Notes: generated from the letters alone by a model not told the origin. Numbered from the stretch's first letter, positions 8,854 through 17,148 are shown. The stretch: 64,000 nt of DNA from UBA7703 sp963667195 (GCA_963667195.1 OY762962.1:248001-312000); one strand, 5' to 3'. Made by a program: numbers and translations.

Positions 8854-9599
8854 TAGAAATGAACCACCTTTGAAAAGTCTTCGCTCTTGAGCGAAGCGCC
8901 GCCGATGAGTCCGCCGTCGATCTCCGGCATCGCCATGAGCTCGCTTGCGTTCTTTGCATTCATGCTTCCGCCGTACTGAATCCGCACGGCATCCGCAACC
9001 TTCTGGCCGTAGACGCCCGCAATCGCGTCGCGGATGACCTTGATGGTCGTGTTCGCATCTTCGTTGGTCGCGGTCTTGCCCGTGCCGATGGCCCAGATGG
9101 GTTCGTAGGCGATGACCGAGCGGGCAACTTCTTCCGCGCTAAAGCCCGCAAGCGCCGCTACGGTCTGCTTGCTGACGATGGTGTCAGTGACTCCGCCTTC
9201 GCGCTGCTCGAGCGTTTCGCCGACGCAGATGATGGGCGTGATGTTCGCGTCCAGCGCGGCCTTTGCGCGCTTGTTGACGGTCTCATCCGTCTCGCCGAAA
9301 TACTGGCGACGCTCGCTGTGGCCGACGATGGCGTGGGTGACTCCCATCGCGAGGAGCATATCCGCGCTGATTTCGCCAGTGAATGCGCCCTTGGGTGCCC
9401 AGTGGATGTTCTGCGCGCCGAGCTTGATGTTGGTGCCGACGAGCAGCTTGCCAACGAGAGCCAGGTCAACGTACGGCGGGCAGACGACGACTTCGCAAGC
9501 CGCGTCCTTCACCAGCGGGATCAACTCGACGACGAGGCGCTCGGCCTCCGCCGGAGTCATGTTCATTTTCCAGTTGCCTGCGATGATGGGTGTTCTCAT
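8853..9599 (-). CDS. tpiA: Triosephosphate isomerase
   Basis: A 248-residue TIM-barrel enzyme interconverting dihydroxyacetone phosphate and glyceraldehyde 3-phosphate. The N-terminal GNWKMN holds the catalytic Lys, GHSERR the electrophilic His, and AYEPIWAIGTGKTA the catalytic Glu with the mobile loop after it; IQYGGSM and GGLIGGASL bind phosphate. The frame extends six codons upstream, but those codons overlap the AAAGGAA ribosome binding site, so the ATG at 9599 is the start. It lies between pgk and gpmI and shares a one-base stop-start overlap with gpmI. Confidence 0.97.
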   Translation of the reverse strand: MRTPIIAGNWKMNMTPAEAERLVVELIPLVKDAACEVVVCPPYVDLALVGKLLVGTNIKLGAQNIHWAPKGAFTGEISADMLLAMGVTHAIVGHSERRQYFGETDETVNKRAKAALDANITPIICVGETLEQREGGVTDTIVSKQTVAALAGFSAEEVARSVIAYEPIWAIGTGKTATNEDANTTIKVIRDAIAGVYGQKVADAVRIQYGGSMNAKNASELMAMPEIDGGLIGGASLKSEDFSKVVHF

Positions 9600-9681
9600 A
9601 GTGATGATTCCTTTCAATATGGGTTATTTTGAAACGTTATGTACGAGCCGGAAGACCGGTCGAACTGTCAAACTTATGAAA

Positions 9682-9710
9682 CCGCCGGAGCGCATCAAGC
9701 GCTCCGGCGG
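9682..9710 (-). terminator. Strong hairpin between pgk and tpiA
   Basis: CCGCCGGAGCGC and GCGCTCCGGCGG form a perfect 12-bp stem with a five-base loop, 14 nt behind the pgk stop. On the minus strand only TTTCATAAGTTT follows, so it may be a leaky terminator or an mRNA 3'-end stabiliser that lowers tpiA-gpmI expression relative to pgk. Confidence 0.55.
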
Positions 9711-9723
9711 ACGTTTGAATCGC

Positions 9724-10908
9724 TTACTTATCGTTGAGCACTGCCACGCCCGGAAGCACCTTACCCTCGAGGAACTCGAGAGAAGCGCCGCCACCGGTGG
9801 AGATGTGCGTCATCTGCTTGGCAAAGCCGAGCTTTTTGACCGCGGAGGCAGAGTCGCCGCCGCCGATGATGGTCGTGCCCTTGCAGTCCGCGCAAGCCTG
9901 CGCAACCGCGCGGGTGCCTTCGGCAAACGCGGGCATTTCAAACACGCCCATGGGCCCGTTCCAGATGACGGTCTTGGCTTCGACGATCGTCTTGCGGAAG
10001 AGCTCGCGGGTCTTGGGTCCGATGTCGAGACCCATCCAGCCTTCGGGAATGTTGTCGGAGTCGATGATCTTATTCTCCGCATCCGGCGCATACGCAGTCG
10101 CAACCACGTTATCCACCGGCAGCAGGAGGTTCTTGCCCATCGCTTTCGCCTTTGCGATGAGTTCGTTCGCGAGACCTACGCTGTCCGCATCCAGCAGAGA
10201 GGTGCCGATCTCGTAGCCCTGCGCCTTGAAGAAGGTATACGCCATGCCGCCGCCAATGATGAGGGAATCGCACTTGTCGAGCAGGTTGGTGATGACGCCG
10301 ATCTTATCGGAGACCTTCGCGCCGCCGAGAATCGCGACAAACGGGCGCTCCGGATCTTCCAGCGCTTTGCCCATGATGCCGAGCTCTTTGCCGATCAGGA
10401 AACCGGCAACGGCGGGCAGATACGCCGCGACGCCTGCCGTGGAGGCATGCGCACGGTGCACGGTACCAAACGCATCCGAAACATAGATGTCCGCGAGGCT
10501 CGCCAGTTCTTTGGCAAACGCGGGATCGTTCTTCTCCTCTTCCGGATGGAAGCGGACGTTCTCCAGAAGGACGATTTCGCCTTCCTTCATATCATCAACC
10601 GTGGCCTTGACGGCATCGCCGATGCAGTCGTCCGTCATCCAGATGCGCACATCGGGCAGCAGCTCGCTCAGACGCTCGCCAACGGGCGCAAGAGAAAACT
10701 CAGGGGTAACGCCTTTCGGCCGACCGAGGTGCGAGCAGAGAATGACCTTTGCTTTGTGGTCGAGCAGGTATTGAATGGTCGGGAGCGCCGCTACAATGCG
10801 CTTGTCGTCTCCAACTTTTCCTTCGGGAGTGAGGGGTACGTTGAAGTCCACGCGCACCAGTACGCGTTTCCCTGCGACATCGATATCCTCAATCGTCTTT
10901 TTGGCCAT
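9724..10908 (-). CDS. pgk: Phosphoglycerate kinase
   Basis: A 394-residue two-lobed kinase that makes ATP from 1,3-bisphosphoglycerate. DFNVPL (residues 22-27), the SHLGRPKG stretch and the ALEDPERPFVAILGGAKVSDK segment are the family signatures; GGGDSASA near the C-terminus closes the nucleotide site. Full length, with a strong ribosome binding site GGAGGAATCTCACC before ATG. First gene of the pgk-tpiA-gpmI cluster. A probable promoter lies about 50 nt upstream, and a chain of hairpins separates it from the metallo-hydrolase gene. Confidence 0.97.
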   Translation of the reverse strand: MAKKTIEDIDVAGKRVLVRVDFNVPLTPEGKVGDDKRIVAALPTIQYLLDHKAKVILCSHLGRPKGVTPEFSLAPVGERLSELLPDVRIWMTDDCIGDAVKATVDDMKEGEIVLLENVRFHPEEEKNDPAFAKELASLADIYVSDAFGTVHRAHASTAGVAAYLPAVAGFLIGKELGIMGKALEDPERPFVAILGGAKVSDKIGVITNLLDKCDSLIIGGGMAYTFFKAQGYEIGTSLLDADSVGLANELIAKAKAMGKNLLLPVDNVVATAYAPDAENKIIDSDNIPEGWMGLDIGPKTRELFRKTIVEAKTVIWNGPMGVFEMPAFAEGTRAVAQACADCKGTTIIGGGDSASAVKKLGFAKQMTHISTGGGASLEFLEGKVLPGVAVLNDK

Positions 10909-10956
10909 GGTGAGATTCCTCCGTATTTATTATATTCAATCACTTTTTATCGATTT

Positions 10957-10985
10957 ATTATAACATGCTTCCTGTTGTTTGAACA
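10957..10985 (-). promoter_or_regulatory. Possible promoter of pgk
   Basis: A perfect TATAAT (10962-10957) on the minus strand, with a poor -35 match TGTTCA 17 nt before it. The -10 box alone is convincing. Confidence 0.5.
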
Positions 10986-10993
10986 GAATGATG

Positions 10994-11138
10994 CCCGTGA
11001 TACGGGAAATTTTACTCGTGTGTCGGCACACGGAAAACGGGCGGAATCGCGCGTGAACGCGCGAACTGCCGCCGGATGAAAGCTTACTTCTGCTTCGCAG
11101 AAACACCGATGCATTGCATTTATTCCACTAAATGCAAT
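10994..11138 (-). repeat. Five consecutive hairpins between the metallo-hydrolase gene and pgk
   Basis: Five separate inverted repeats occur in 145 bp: 10994-11006 (CCCGT/ACGGG), 11017-11032 (CGTGTG, loop TCGG), 11047-11064 (TCGCGCG, loop TGAA), 11088-11102 (TTCTGC/GCAGAA, loop TTC) and 11113-11138 (ATTGCATTTA/TAAATGCAAT, loop TTCCAC). The last one overlaps the stop codon of the metallo-hydrolase gene. None has a clear run of T behind it on the minus strand, so they are not ordinary terminators. Their arms differ from each other, so it is not a repeat family but a dense run of RNA structure. Confidence 0.6.
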
Positions 11139-11856
11139 ATCGCCTCAGTTCTTTTACCACAATTGCCGAGGGAAAGTCAATCTCTTTTTTCATCGCCTCT
11201 TCGGTATCGCGTTTTCCCCAAAGATGCGTGAGGTACAGCGTCCCTACTCCCGCGTTTCGCGCGAGCGCGCAGGCTTCCTTCACATTCATGTGCGGACCGG
11301 TCTGCGAGGCATCCACAAAGCACGCGTCTGCCAGCAGCGCGTTTGCGCCCATCGCTCCCGCTTCCATGCCGGGAAACGGCTTTGTGTCTCCCGTGAAGAA
11401 GAGAACAGCGCCATCCGCGCCCGTGATGCGCATGCCGTTTGTCGGCACCGGGTGCGCCATCGGAACAAACTGAAAGCGGAGGGTTCCGATCTGAATCTCG
11501 TCTCCGCCTTTGACCGTCCGGTGCGAAAACAGTGCTCCGGTCGTGATCGCCTTGAGTGTATCAAACGGCTCTGCAGGGGTATACAGCGGAACGCGGCGCT
11601 TCTCCTCGCCCTCGCGTACATCCTGCTGATCCAGCGCATAGCGCATCACAAACAGATCGGAACAATGGTCAAAGTGCATGTGGGAGAGCACAATCGCGTC
11701 CAGATGCTCCGGGCGGACATACTCCATAAGCCGCGAAAGGACGCCGCTGCCGCAGTCGATGAGCACGCGGGTCGGGCCATCCTCAATGTAATATCCGCTG
11801 CAAGCCCCGCCGGGACGCGGATACGGGCCGTTGCGCCCGAGAACGGTTAAAAACAT
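11128..11856 (-). CDS. Metallo-beta-lactamase-fold hydrolase
   Basis: A 242-residue cytoplasmic protein of the RNase Z/phosphodiesterase-like branch of the superfamily. The zinc motif SHMHFDHCSD (HxHxDH), a later VPMAHPVP, FFTGDTKPF and LTHLWG provide the metal ligands in the usual order. No signal peptide and no RNA-recognition flexible arm can be seen, so the substrate is not clear; cyclic nucleotides or phosphodiesters are possible. The ATG at 11856 is chosen for its GGAGG site seven bases before; the frame opens five codons earlier. It is the last gene of the ruv transcription unit, 11 nt behind the ECF-like gene. Confidence 0.85.
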   Translation of the reverse strand: MFLTVLGRNGPYPRPGGACSGYYIEDGPTRVLIDCGSGVLSRLMEYVRPEHLDAIVLSHMHFDHCSDLFVMRYALDQQDVREGEEKRRVPLYTPAEPFDTLKAITTGALFSHRTVKGGDEIQIGTLRFQFVPMAHPVPTNGMRITGADGAVLFFTGDTKPFPGMEAGAMGANALLADACFVDASQTGPHMNVKEACALARNAGVGTLYLTHLWGKRDTEEAMKKEIDFPSAIVVKELRRYCI

Positions 11857-11867
11857 AATACCTCCGT

Positions 11868-12416
11868 TCAATCGACGGGTCTGTGAATCTCCAGCATCTT
11901 ATCCGGCTCCATGACCGGCATGAAGCGAAGCACCACGGCGCCGAGCACAAAGCAAACCACACCCTGAATCAACTGCATCAGGAGCGACGTGCCAACCACG
12001 CGGAACTCCCGAATGATCAAAAGATCGTACACCACAAACAGGAGAAGCATCAGCCCTTCGGTGATTCCGGCAACGACAAAACTCTTCTTCCAATCGTCCA
12101 CCTTCGCCGCAAACGCGAGCACAAACAGTGCCATGAGGCTACGGATCAGGATATTGCCGATGATGAAGTTCTTGCTGCCCATCACGATGTCGCCGACCAC
12201 GATTCCTACCACCGGCGCAACCACGCCCCAGGGACTGCCGAGCGCCATCACGGAGGCGATGATGCCCACGTCCTGCAAGGACGCGTATGCGTTCACAGCG
12301 CCGACCGCGGAGGTGTTCGCGTCCACCTGCACGCGAATGATCGAGAGGATAAACGTTCCAATCACGCAGAGAATGATCGTGATGAGTTGGCGTTGGTCGA
12401 TGTTTTTCCAGTTCAT
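11868..12416 (-). CDS. Small membrane protein resembling an ECF transporter S component
   Basis: A 182-residue protein with five or six hydrophobic helices. An early helix (IILCVIGTFILSIIRV), the central region GSPWGVVAPVVGIVVGDIVMG and the stretch KNFIIGNILIRSLMA resemble substrate-binding S components of energy-coupling-factor importers (vitamin or precursor uptake). The vitamin cannot be predicted, and no energising module is nearby. It lies between the repeat protein and the metallo-hydrolase, with 38 nt and 11 nt gaps, in the operon that begins with ruvC. The assignment rests on general pattern only; an unrelated small membrane protein is the alternative. Confidence 0.6.
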   Translation of the reverse strand: MNWKNIDQRQLITIILCVIGTFILSIIRVQVDANTSAVGAVNAYASLQDVGIIASVMALGSPWGVVAPVVGIVVGDIVMGSKNFIIGNILIRSLMALFVLAFAAKVDDWKKSFVVAGITEGLMLLLFVVYDLLIIREFRVVGTSLLMQLIQGVVCFVLGAVVLRFMPVMEPDKMLEIHRPVD

Positions 12417-12454
12417 GAAAGAGCCTCCTGTTTAAAAAATCGGAACAAGCTCAC

Positions 12455-14773
12455 TTAATCTCCGGCCTTGATGATTTCGTCGAGCAGGTCGTCGAGCGAA
12501 ATTTCTTCCTCGCCGCTCGATTGCCCGACAAATCGGGAAACGGTGGGAATATCGCCCATATCCGGCTCGTGTTCCGGCTCCCACTCACGGATTTCGCCAT
12601 ACTCGTTATAGCGTCTCGGAGCGGGTTTCGGTTCCTCTTCTTCCTCTTCCTCCGCCGGAGCTTCGTATGCCGCGGTTTGCGCCTGCGACGGCTCCTCACG
12701 GTATGGTTCCTCATACGACCACGAGGTGTCTACCGCTGGCTTTGAGGGCGCCATGATGGAGTTGATGTTGGTCAGATAGTCGTCAAACGCCCGCTCGGCA
12801 TCGTTGGAGCTTGCAGGCTGGTGATCATATGCGTTGCTTCCGTTAGCTGGTTGCGCCGGTTCCGCTTCCCGTTCACCGAACAGTGTGCCTTCTGCCTGCG
12901 GTTCCAGCTCGCTGGTAAACGACTCGCGTTCCCAGGCACGCGCGGAGTAGGGTTCCGGTGCGGGTGTTGTTTCCGGTTCGGCTGGTTTTGCCATTTGCGT
13001 GGATGCAGATGGCGTGTAAACGCCAATCCCAGCGAGGTAATCATCAAACGCCCGCTCCGCATCACTGGAAGTTGAAGGTTGCTTTTCATATTCCGAATAG
13101 ACTTGCGTGGGTGTCGGCGGTTCGATTTCCTGCCCGCCAAAGAGCGTGCCCTCCGCCTGCGGTTCCAGCTCACTAGTAAACGATTCGTGTTCCCAGGCGC
13201 GCGCGGAGTAAGGTTCCGGCGCGGGTGTTGTTTCCGGTTCGACTGGTTTTGCGGTTTGCGCTGGCGCGGATGGCGTGTAAACGCCAATCCCCGCGAGGTA
13301 ATCGTCAAACGCCTGCTCCGCGTCGGCGGTAGCGGCTGGTTCCAAAACGTTTTGCGTGGGTATGCGCTGTTCAAGCTCCTGCTCGCCAAAGAGCGCGCCT
13401 TCCGCCTGCGGCTCGAGTTCGCTGGTGAATGACTCGTGTTCCCAGGCGCGTGCGGAGTAGGGCTCCGGCGTTGCCGCTGCCTGCGTTGCATCGGTCGCAC
13501 CAGCTTCGGGGAACGATTTGAGGATCTCCTCCGCTTCGGCGTCACTGACGTATTCCGGCGCGGGTTCAGGCTGCGGGACAGCGCCTTGCGGCTCCGTGGC
13601 TTGCTCCACCGGAATCTCGTCCTGCGCGGTCTTGCCGGCAGGCTCGAATGATTCATCAAAGTATGCGTCAAATGCGCGCGCGGCGTCCGCCATCGGTTCG
13701 AGCGCGAGCGTCTCGCTCACGAGTGCCGCTGTGGTCGGGATATCGACGGCTGCCGCTCCGGCAAGCGATGTCCCGCTCGACATCATCGCGTCAAACTCGC
13801 TCTCCGCGTCCGCCTGCGTCACGCTGCACTCGTCGTCGTGAATCGTATAATCGCTCTTGACATACGCGTTGTCGAAGGACTTGGTAAACTCCGCCTGCGG
13901 TTCGCTTTCGCTCTCATGCGTTTCGTTACGCCACGCGGCTTCGGAGTATGGCTCCACCGCGCTCTGCCGCTCGTCCGCTCCGTTGCCGTCCTGCATCGGA
14001 AACTCCGGTGCGCTAGTGGCCTCGGCCTGTGGCGGTTCCACCGCAAGCGCGGGTTCGGTCGCAGTAGATGCGGCTTCTTCCTTGACTTGCTGCTCATCCT
14101 GTACGCCGGCATCCAGCCGATCCTCCGGCAGAGGACGGTTTTGAATGCGGTAGATGTTTTGCATCAGGAGCGCGGGGTCTTCGCTCGCGTCCGGCAGGGC
14201 TGCGTCGTTCATCTCGCCGACTGATTTATAGAACGCGTTGCCGTCGAGGCGCGCTTCCGCGCGATCGATCTTGCGGTTCTTCACAAACTCGGCGAATCGC
14301 GCCGCCGTAGTCTCCAATTCACTCGCGTTTTGAGCAAGCATGGCGTTAAACGAATCCACCATCTCCTCGTACTCGCGCTTGATGATCTCCGCGTCGCGCA
14401 GCATGCGCTCGCTGTCCGCCCGAACGCCTGCGGTCTCTTCAAACGCACGCCGCTCGGCCTCCGCCTTGAGAGTGTTCGCGGCGGAAATCGCGTCCGAAAG
14501 CAGTGCTTCCGCCTCCGCTCTTGCGTTGATGCGCGCCTGTTCCGCTTCCGCAAGTGTCTTCTGCGCTTCGGCACGAATCTGCGCTCCTTCGGCCTGTGCC
14601 TGCTCAAGCGCCTTTGCAGCGGTAACTTTGGCGGCCTGCAGCGCGTCCAGAACCGACTGCTCACGCGCGCGGTATCCTTCCACTAGCTGATCCATGGTGT
14701 CAATCCGCGTTTCCAGCAGCGCAATGCGCTCAAAACGCTCTTCCAGGAGGAGCTTCATCTCTCTGCGTTTCAT
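12455..14773 (-). CDS. Coiled-coil protein with tandem acidic repeats, in the ruv operon
   Basis: A 772-residue protein that I cannot assign to a named family. Residues 1-175 form a long Ala/Glu/Arg-rich coiled coil of the DivIVA or ATP-synthase-b type (ALEQAQAEGAQIRAEAQK, AEAEALLSDAISAANTLKAE), but the DivIVA membrane-binding head is absent. The rest is acidic, low in Cys and probably disordered, with three near-identical units and a worn fourth: PEPYSARAWE..ESFTSELEPQAEG followed by DAE.AFDDYLAGIGVYTPSA. The C-terminus ends in EEEISLDDLLDEIIKAG, a possible partner-binding helix. Its ATG overlaps the ruvB stop (ATGA). A role in scaffolding or cell-division-related placement is a guess based only on the coiled coil. 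Confidence 0.8.
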   Translation of the reverse strand: MKRREMKLLLEERFERIALLETRIDTMDQLVEGYRAREQSVLDALQAAKVTAAKALEQAQAEGAQIRAEAQKTLAEAEQARINARAEAEALLSDAISAANTLKAEAERRAFEETAGVRADSERMLRDAEIIKREYEEMVDSFNAMLAQNASELETTAARFAEFVKNRKIDRAEARLDGNAFYKSVGEMNDAALPDASEDPALLMQNIYRIQNRPLPEDRLDAGVQDEQQVKEEAASTATEPALAVEPPQAEATSAPEFPMQDGNGADERQSAVEPYSEAAWRNETHESESEPQAEFTKSFDNAYVKSDYTIHDDECSVTQADAESEFDAMMSSGTSLAGAAAVDIPTTAALVSETLALEPMADAARAFDAYFDESFEPAGKTAQDEIPVEQATEPQGAVPQPEPAPEYVSDAEAEEILKSFPEAGATDATQAAATPEPYSARAWEHESFTSELEPQAEGALFGEQELEQRIPTQNVLEPAATADAEQAFDDYLAGIGVYTPSAPAQTAKPVEPETTPAPEPYSARAWEHESFTSELEPQAEGTLFGGQEIEPPTPTQVYSEYEKQPSTSSDAERAFDDYLAGIGVYTPSASTQMAKPAEPETTPAPEPYSARAWERESFTSELEPQAEGTLFGEREAEPAQPANGSNAYDHQPASSNDAERAFDDYLTNINSIMAPSKPAVDTSWSYEEPYREEPSQAQTAAYEAPAEEEEEEEPKPAPRRYNEYGEIREWEPEHEPDMGDIPTVSRFVGQSSGEEEISLDDLLDEIIKAGD
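12768..13470. repeat. Imperfect tandem repeat of about 250-260 bp inside the coiled-coil gene
   Basis: The block coding for YSARAWE recurs at about 12931, 13192 and 13441 (distances 261 and 249 bp), and the block coding for AFDDYLAGIGVYTP recurs in step. A worn copy lies near 13931. High DNA identity between units suggests recent duplication and possible copy-number change. Confidence 0.85.
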
Positions 14774-15795
14774 TCCTCTACCTCCAGTTTCAACTGCTGC
14801 GTGTCGCTCTGATAGCCCAAATGCGCATATCCTGCCGGCATGACGATTCGTCCGCGCGGCGTTCTCGCGATAAATCCGAGGCGCAATAGATACGGCTCGT
14901 ACACATCTTCAATCGTGGTGGCGTCCTCGCCCGTTGCGGCCGCGATGGTGTCCAGTCCAACGGGTCTGCCGCAAAACTTGACGATCATAGTCTGCAGCAT
15001 GCGGCGATCGACCTCGTCGAGGCCAAGCTCGTCCACGCCCAGCATGTTGAGGCCCTCTTTTGCGGCCTCCAGATCAATAAATCCGGCCTTGCGCACCTCC
15101 GCATAATCGCGGATGCGACGAAGAAGGCGATTTGCTACGCGCGGGGTGCCCCGCGCGCGGGAGCCGATCTCCACCGCGCCATCCTCGGTGATCTCGATAC
15201 CGAGAATGCGCGCGCTGCGCACGATGATCTCCTTGAGCGACTCCGCGTCATACATCGCAAGCTGCTCTTTGATGCCGAAGCGATCGCGCAGCGGAGACGT
15301 CAATAGCCCCATGCGCGTGGTCGCGCCGATGAGCGTAAACTTTGGCAAATCCAGCCGGATGCTTCGCGCGGAAGGTCCTTTGCCGATGATGATATCCAGC
15401 GCGAAATCCTCCATCGCGGGATACAGCACTTCTTCCACGTTTGCGTTGAGGCGGTGAATCTCGTCGATGAACAGCACATCTCCGGGAGCAAGATTGGTCA
15501 ATAGCGCGGCAAGGTCTCCTGCGTGCGTGATCGCGGGTCCGCTGGTGACGCGAAGGGAAACGCCCATCTCGTTTGCCACGATACCCGCAAGCGTTGTCTT
15601 CCCCAGCCCCGGCGGGCCGTAGAAGATCGCGTGATCGAGCGGCTCCGCGCGCTTAAGCGCCGCATCGATGTAGATGCGCATGTGATCCTTCACCGCGTGC
15701 TGACCGATGTACTCGCTCAGCGTGCGCGGTCGAAGGGAGTATTCCGCTTTTGCATCCTCCTCACGCATTGAGGAGCTGATCAGGCGTTCGTCCAT
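14770..15795 (-). CDS. ruvB: Holliday junction branch migration ATPase RuvB
   Basis: A 341-residue AAA+ motor that drives branch migration at Holliday junctions as hexamers on each side of RuvA. Walker A FYGPPGLGKTTLA, Walker B DVLFIDEIHR, sensor 1 GATTRMGLLTSPLRDRFG and a C-terminal winged-helix domain (TPRGRIVMPAGYAHLG) are all present. Length is normal. It lies 50 nt behind ruvA and overlaps the coiled-coil gene by four bases. Confidence 0.98.
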   Translation of the reverse strand: MDERLISSSMREEDAKAEYSLRPRTLSEYIGQHAVKDHMRIYIDAALKRAEPLDHAIFYGPPGLGKTTLAGIVANEMGVSLRVTSGPAITHAGDLAALLTNLAPGDVLFIDEIHRLNANVEEVLYPAMEDFALDIIIGKGPSARSIRLDLPKFTLIGATTRMGLLTSPLRDRFGIKEQLAMYDAESLKEIIVRSARILGIEITEDGAVEIGSRARGTPRVANRLLRRIRDYAEVRKAGFIDLEAAKEGLNMLGVDELGLDEVDRRMLQTMIVKFCGRPVGLDTIAAATGEDATTIEDVYEPYLLRLGFIARTPRGRIVMPAGYAHLGYQSDTQQLKLEVEE

Positions 15796-15845
15796 GCTTG
15801 TCCTATTCTATGTTACTCTCGTAAAGTTAATCTCTTGTTGTCTGC

Positions 15846-16424
15846 TTACTTTGCCATCCTGCGAAGCGCCGCGGTGATGAGCGCTTCCACGCTCTCCGCC
15901 TGCTCGATGGCGGCGACCGCTTTGCCCGCGGCGAGCCCGTCGTACCCCAGCGAAACCAGCGCCGCAACAGCCTCCGAGCGGATATCGGGAGCGTCCGTGT
16001 TCGCGCCACCTGACAGCATTTCGCTGGTGTCCACGCGCTCCTTGAGTTCCAGGAGGACGCGCTGCGCCGTCTTTCTGCCCATTCCGCTTACGCGGTCGAA
16101 TGCCGCGGCGTTGTTGGTTACGATTGCGCCCGCAACGTCGCTGGGCGTTAGCACGGAGAGCACCGAGAGCGCGAGCTTCGGGCCAACGCGCGTCACCGTG
16201 AGCAGCCGCCGGAACATGTCCTTCTCTTCCGGCTCGTAAAAGCCGTAGAGCGCCATCACACCTTCCGCAAGATGCAGGTGCGTATAAAGCCGCTCCTTTT
16301 GTCCGGCGCGCAAGCGCTTGAGCGTGAGAGCGCTGCAAAACAGCTCATATCCAACGCCACCCGCTTCTAAAACCGCGCGGTCGGGCAGTAGTTCGTCCAC
16401 AATCCCGCTGATGTATGCGTACAA
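15846..16424 (-). CDS. ruvA: Holliday junction DNA-binding protein RuvA
   Basis: A 192-residue protein that forms a tetramer on the four-way junction. It shows MYAYISGIVDELL (domain I, OB fold), the two helix-hairpin-helix motifs around VTRVGPKLALSVLS and VSGMGRKTAQRVLLELK, and a C-terminal three-helix domain that binds RuvB. The start is a TTG at 16424, supported by GGAGGAA nine bases ahead; no in-frame ATG fits. It lies 20 nt behind ruvC. Confidence 0.96.
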   Translation of the reverse strand: MYAYISGIVDELLPDRAVLEAGGVGYELFCSALTLKRLRAGQKERLYTHLHLAEGVMALYGFYEPEEKDMFRRLLTVTRVGPKLALSVLSVLTPSDVAGAIVTNNAAAFDRVSGMGRKTAQRVLLELKERVDTSEMLSGGANTDAPDIRSEAVAALVSLGYDGLAAGKAVAAIEQAESVEALITAALRRMAK

Positions 16425-16444
16425 GGATCATTTCCTCCGTGTTC

Positions 16445-16942
16445 TTATCGAATGCGGTATTCTTCCGCGGCAGGGCCGATTGTGCAGCCGTGGCAGATGG
16501 CAGCCGCGAGCGCGTCCGCCGCGTCGTCCGGCTTTGGAATGCTCTTGAGCGAGAGCAGTAGCTTCACCATGCTCTGCACGGCGCGCTTGTCCGCGTGTCC
16601 GTCTCCCGTGACCGCAAGCTTGATCTGCATCGGCGTGTATTCATACAGCGGAATCTTCGCCTGCTGCGCCGCGAGGATCGCGACCCCGCGTCCCGCACCA
16701 ACAGCGAGCGCCGTCGTCGTATTGCGGTAGAAAAACAGCTCCTCAAACACCGCCATGTCGGGATGAAACCGCTCGATGAGCGCGCGGGTGCCGTCGTAGA
16801 GGCGGTTCAGCCGCTCCGGCAAGCGCTCGTCCGGCGTGGTCTCGATGACGCCGTAATCGACAGGCGCAAGCTTTGTTCCCGAAACATCCACCACGCCGTA
16901 CCCAAGTATTGCGTAGCCGGGATCGATTCCGAGAATTCTCAT
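16445..16942 (-). CDS. ruvC: Crossover junction endodeoxyribonuclease RuvC
   Basis: A 165-residue RNase-H-fold nuclease that cuts Holliday junctions in a symmetric way. MRILGIDPGYAILGYGVVD holds the first catalytic Asp; FEELFFYRNTTTALAVG has the Glu; KPDDAADALAAAICH has the last Asp residues. Normal length. First gene of the ruvCAB operon, with its promoter 30 nt upstream and a weak GGCAGG ribosome binding site. Confidence 0.97.
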   Translation of the reverse strand: MRILGIDPGYAILGYGVVDVSGTKLAPVDYGVIETTPDERLPERLNRLYDGTRALIERFHPDMAVFEELFFYRNTTTALAVGAGRGVAILAAQQAKIPLYEYTPMQIKLAVTGDGHADKRAVQSMVKLLLSLKSIPKPDDAADALAAAICHGCTIGPAAEEYRIR

Positions 16943-16971
16943 GCATATACCTGCCTACATATAGTCATCTT

Positions 16972-17000
16972 ATTTTAGCATGATCGCGTTCGGGTGTAAA
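16972..17000 (-). promoter_or_regulatory. Promoter of the ruvCAB operon
   Basis: TTTACA (17000-16995), 17 nt, TAAAAT (16977-16972) on the minus strand, about 30 nt before ruvC. I see no clear LexA box in the region. Confidence 0.75.
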
Positions 17001-17100
17001 TGAACGCGGATTCATTGGCGCATAGTTTCATCTGCGTTCATATCTGTTTGCGTTATCTTCTGATACAAGAACGTTTGATATCACACGCTTGAAAGATAGC

Positions 17101-17131
17101 AAAAGGCAGCCGTGATTGCTCTCGACTGCCT
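17101..17131 (-). terminator. Intrinsic terminator after the CotH-type gene
   Basis: AGGCAG and CTGCCT close a 31-nt hairpin on the minus strand, followed by TTTTGC, 18 nt behind the stop codon. Confidence 0.75.
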
Positions 17132-17148
17132 GATGAAACGCTTTTAAG

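Noticed and set aside
9112..11079. A 655-codon plus-strand open frame opposite tpiA and pgk
   Set aside because: It is antisense to two certain glycolytic genes; long mirror frames are common where codons are GC-rich at the third position. No family features and no ribosome binding site.
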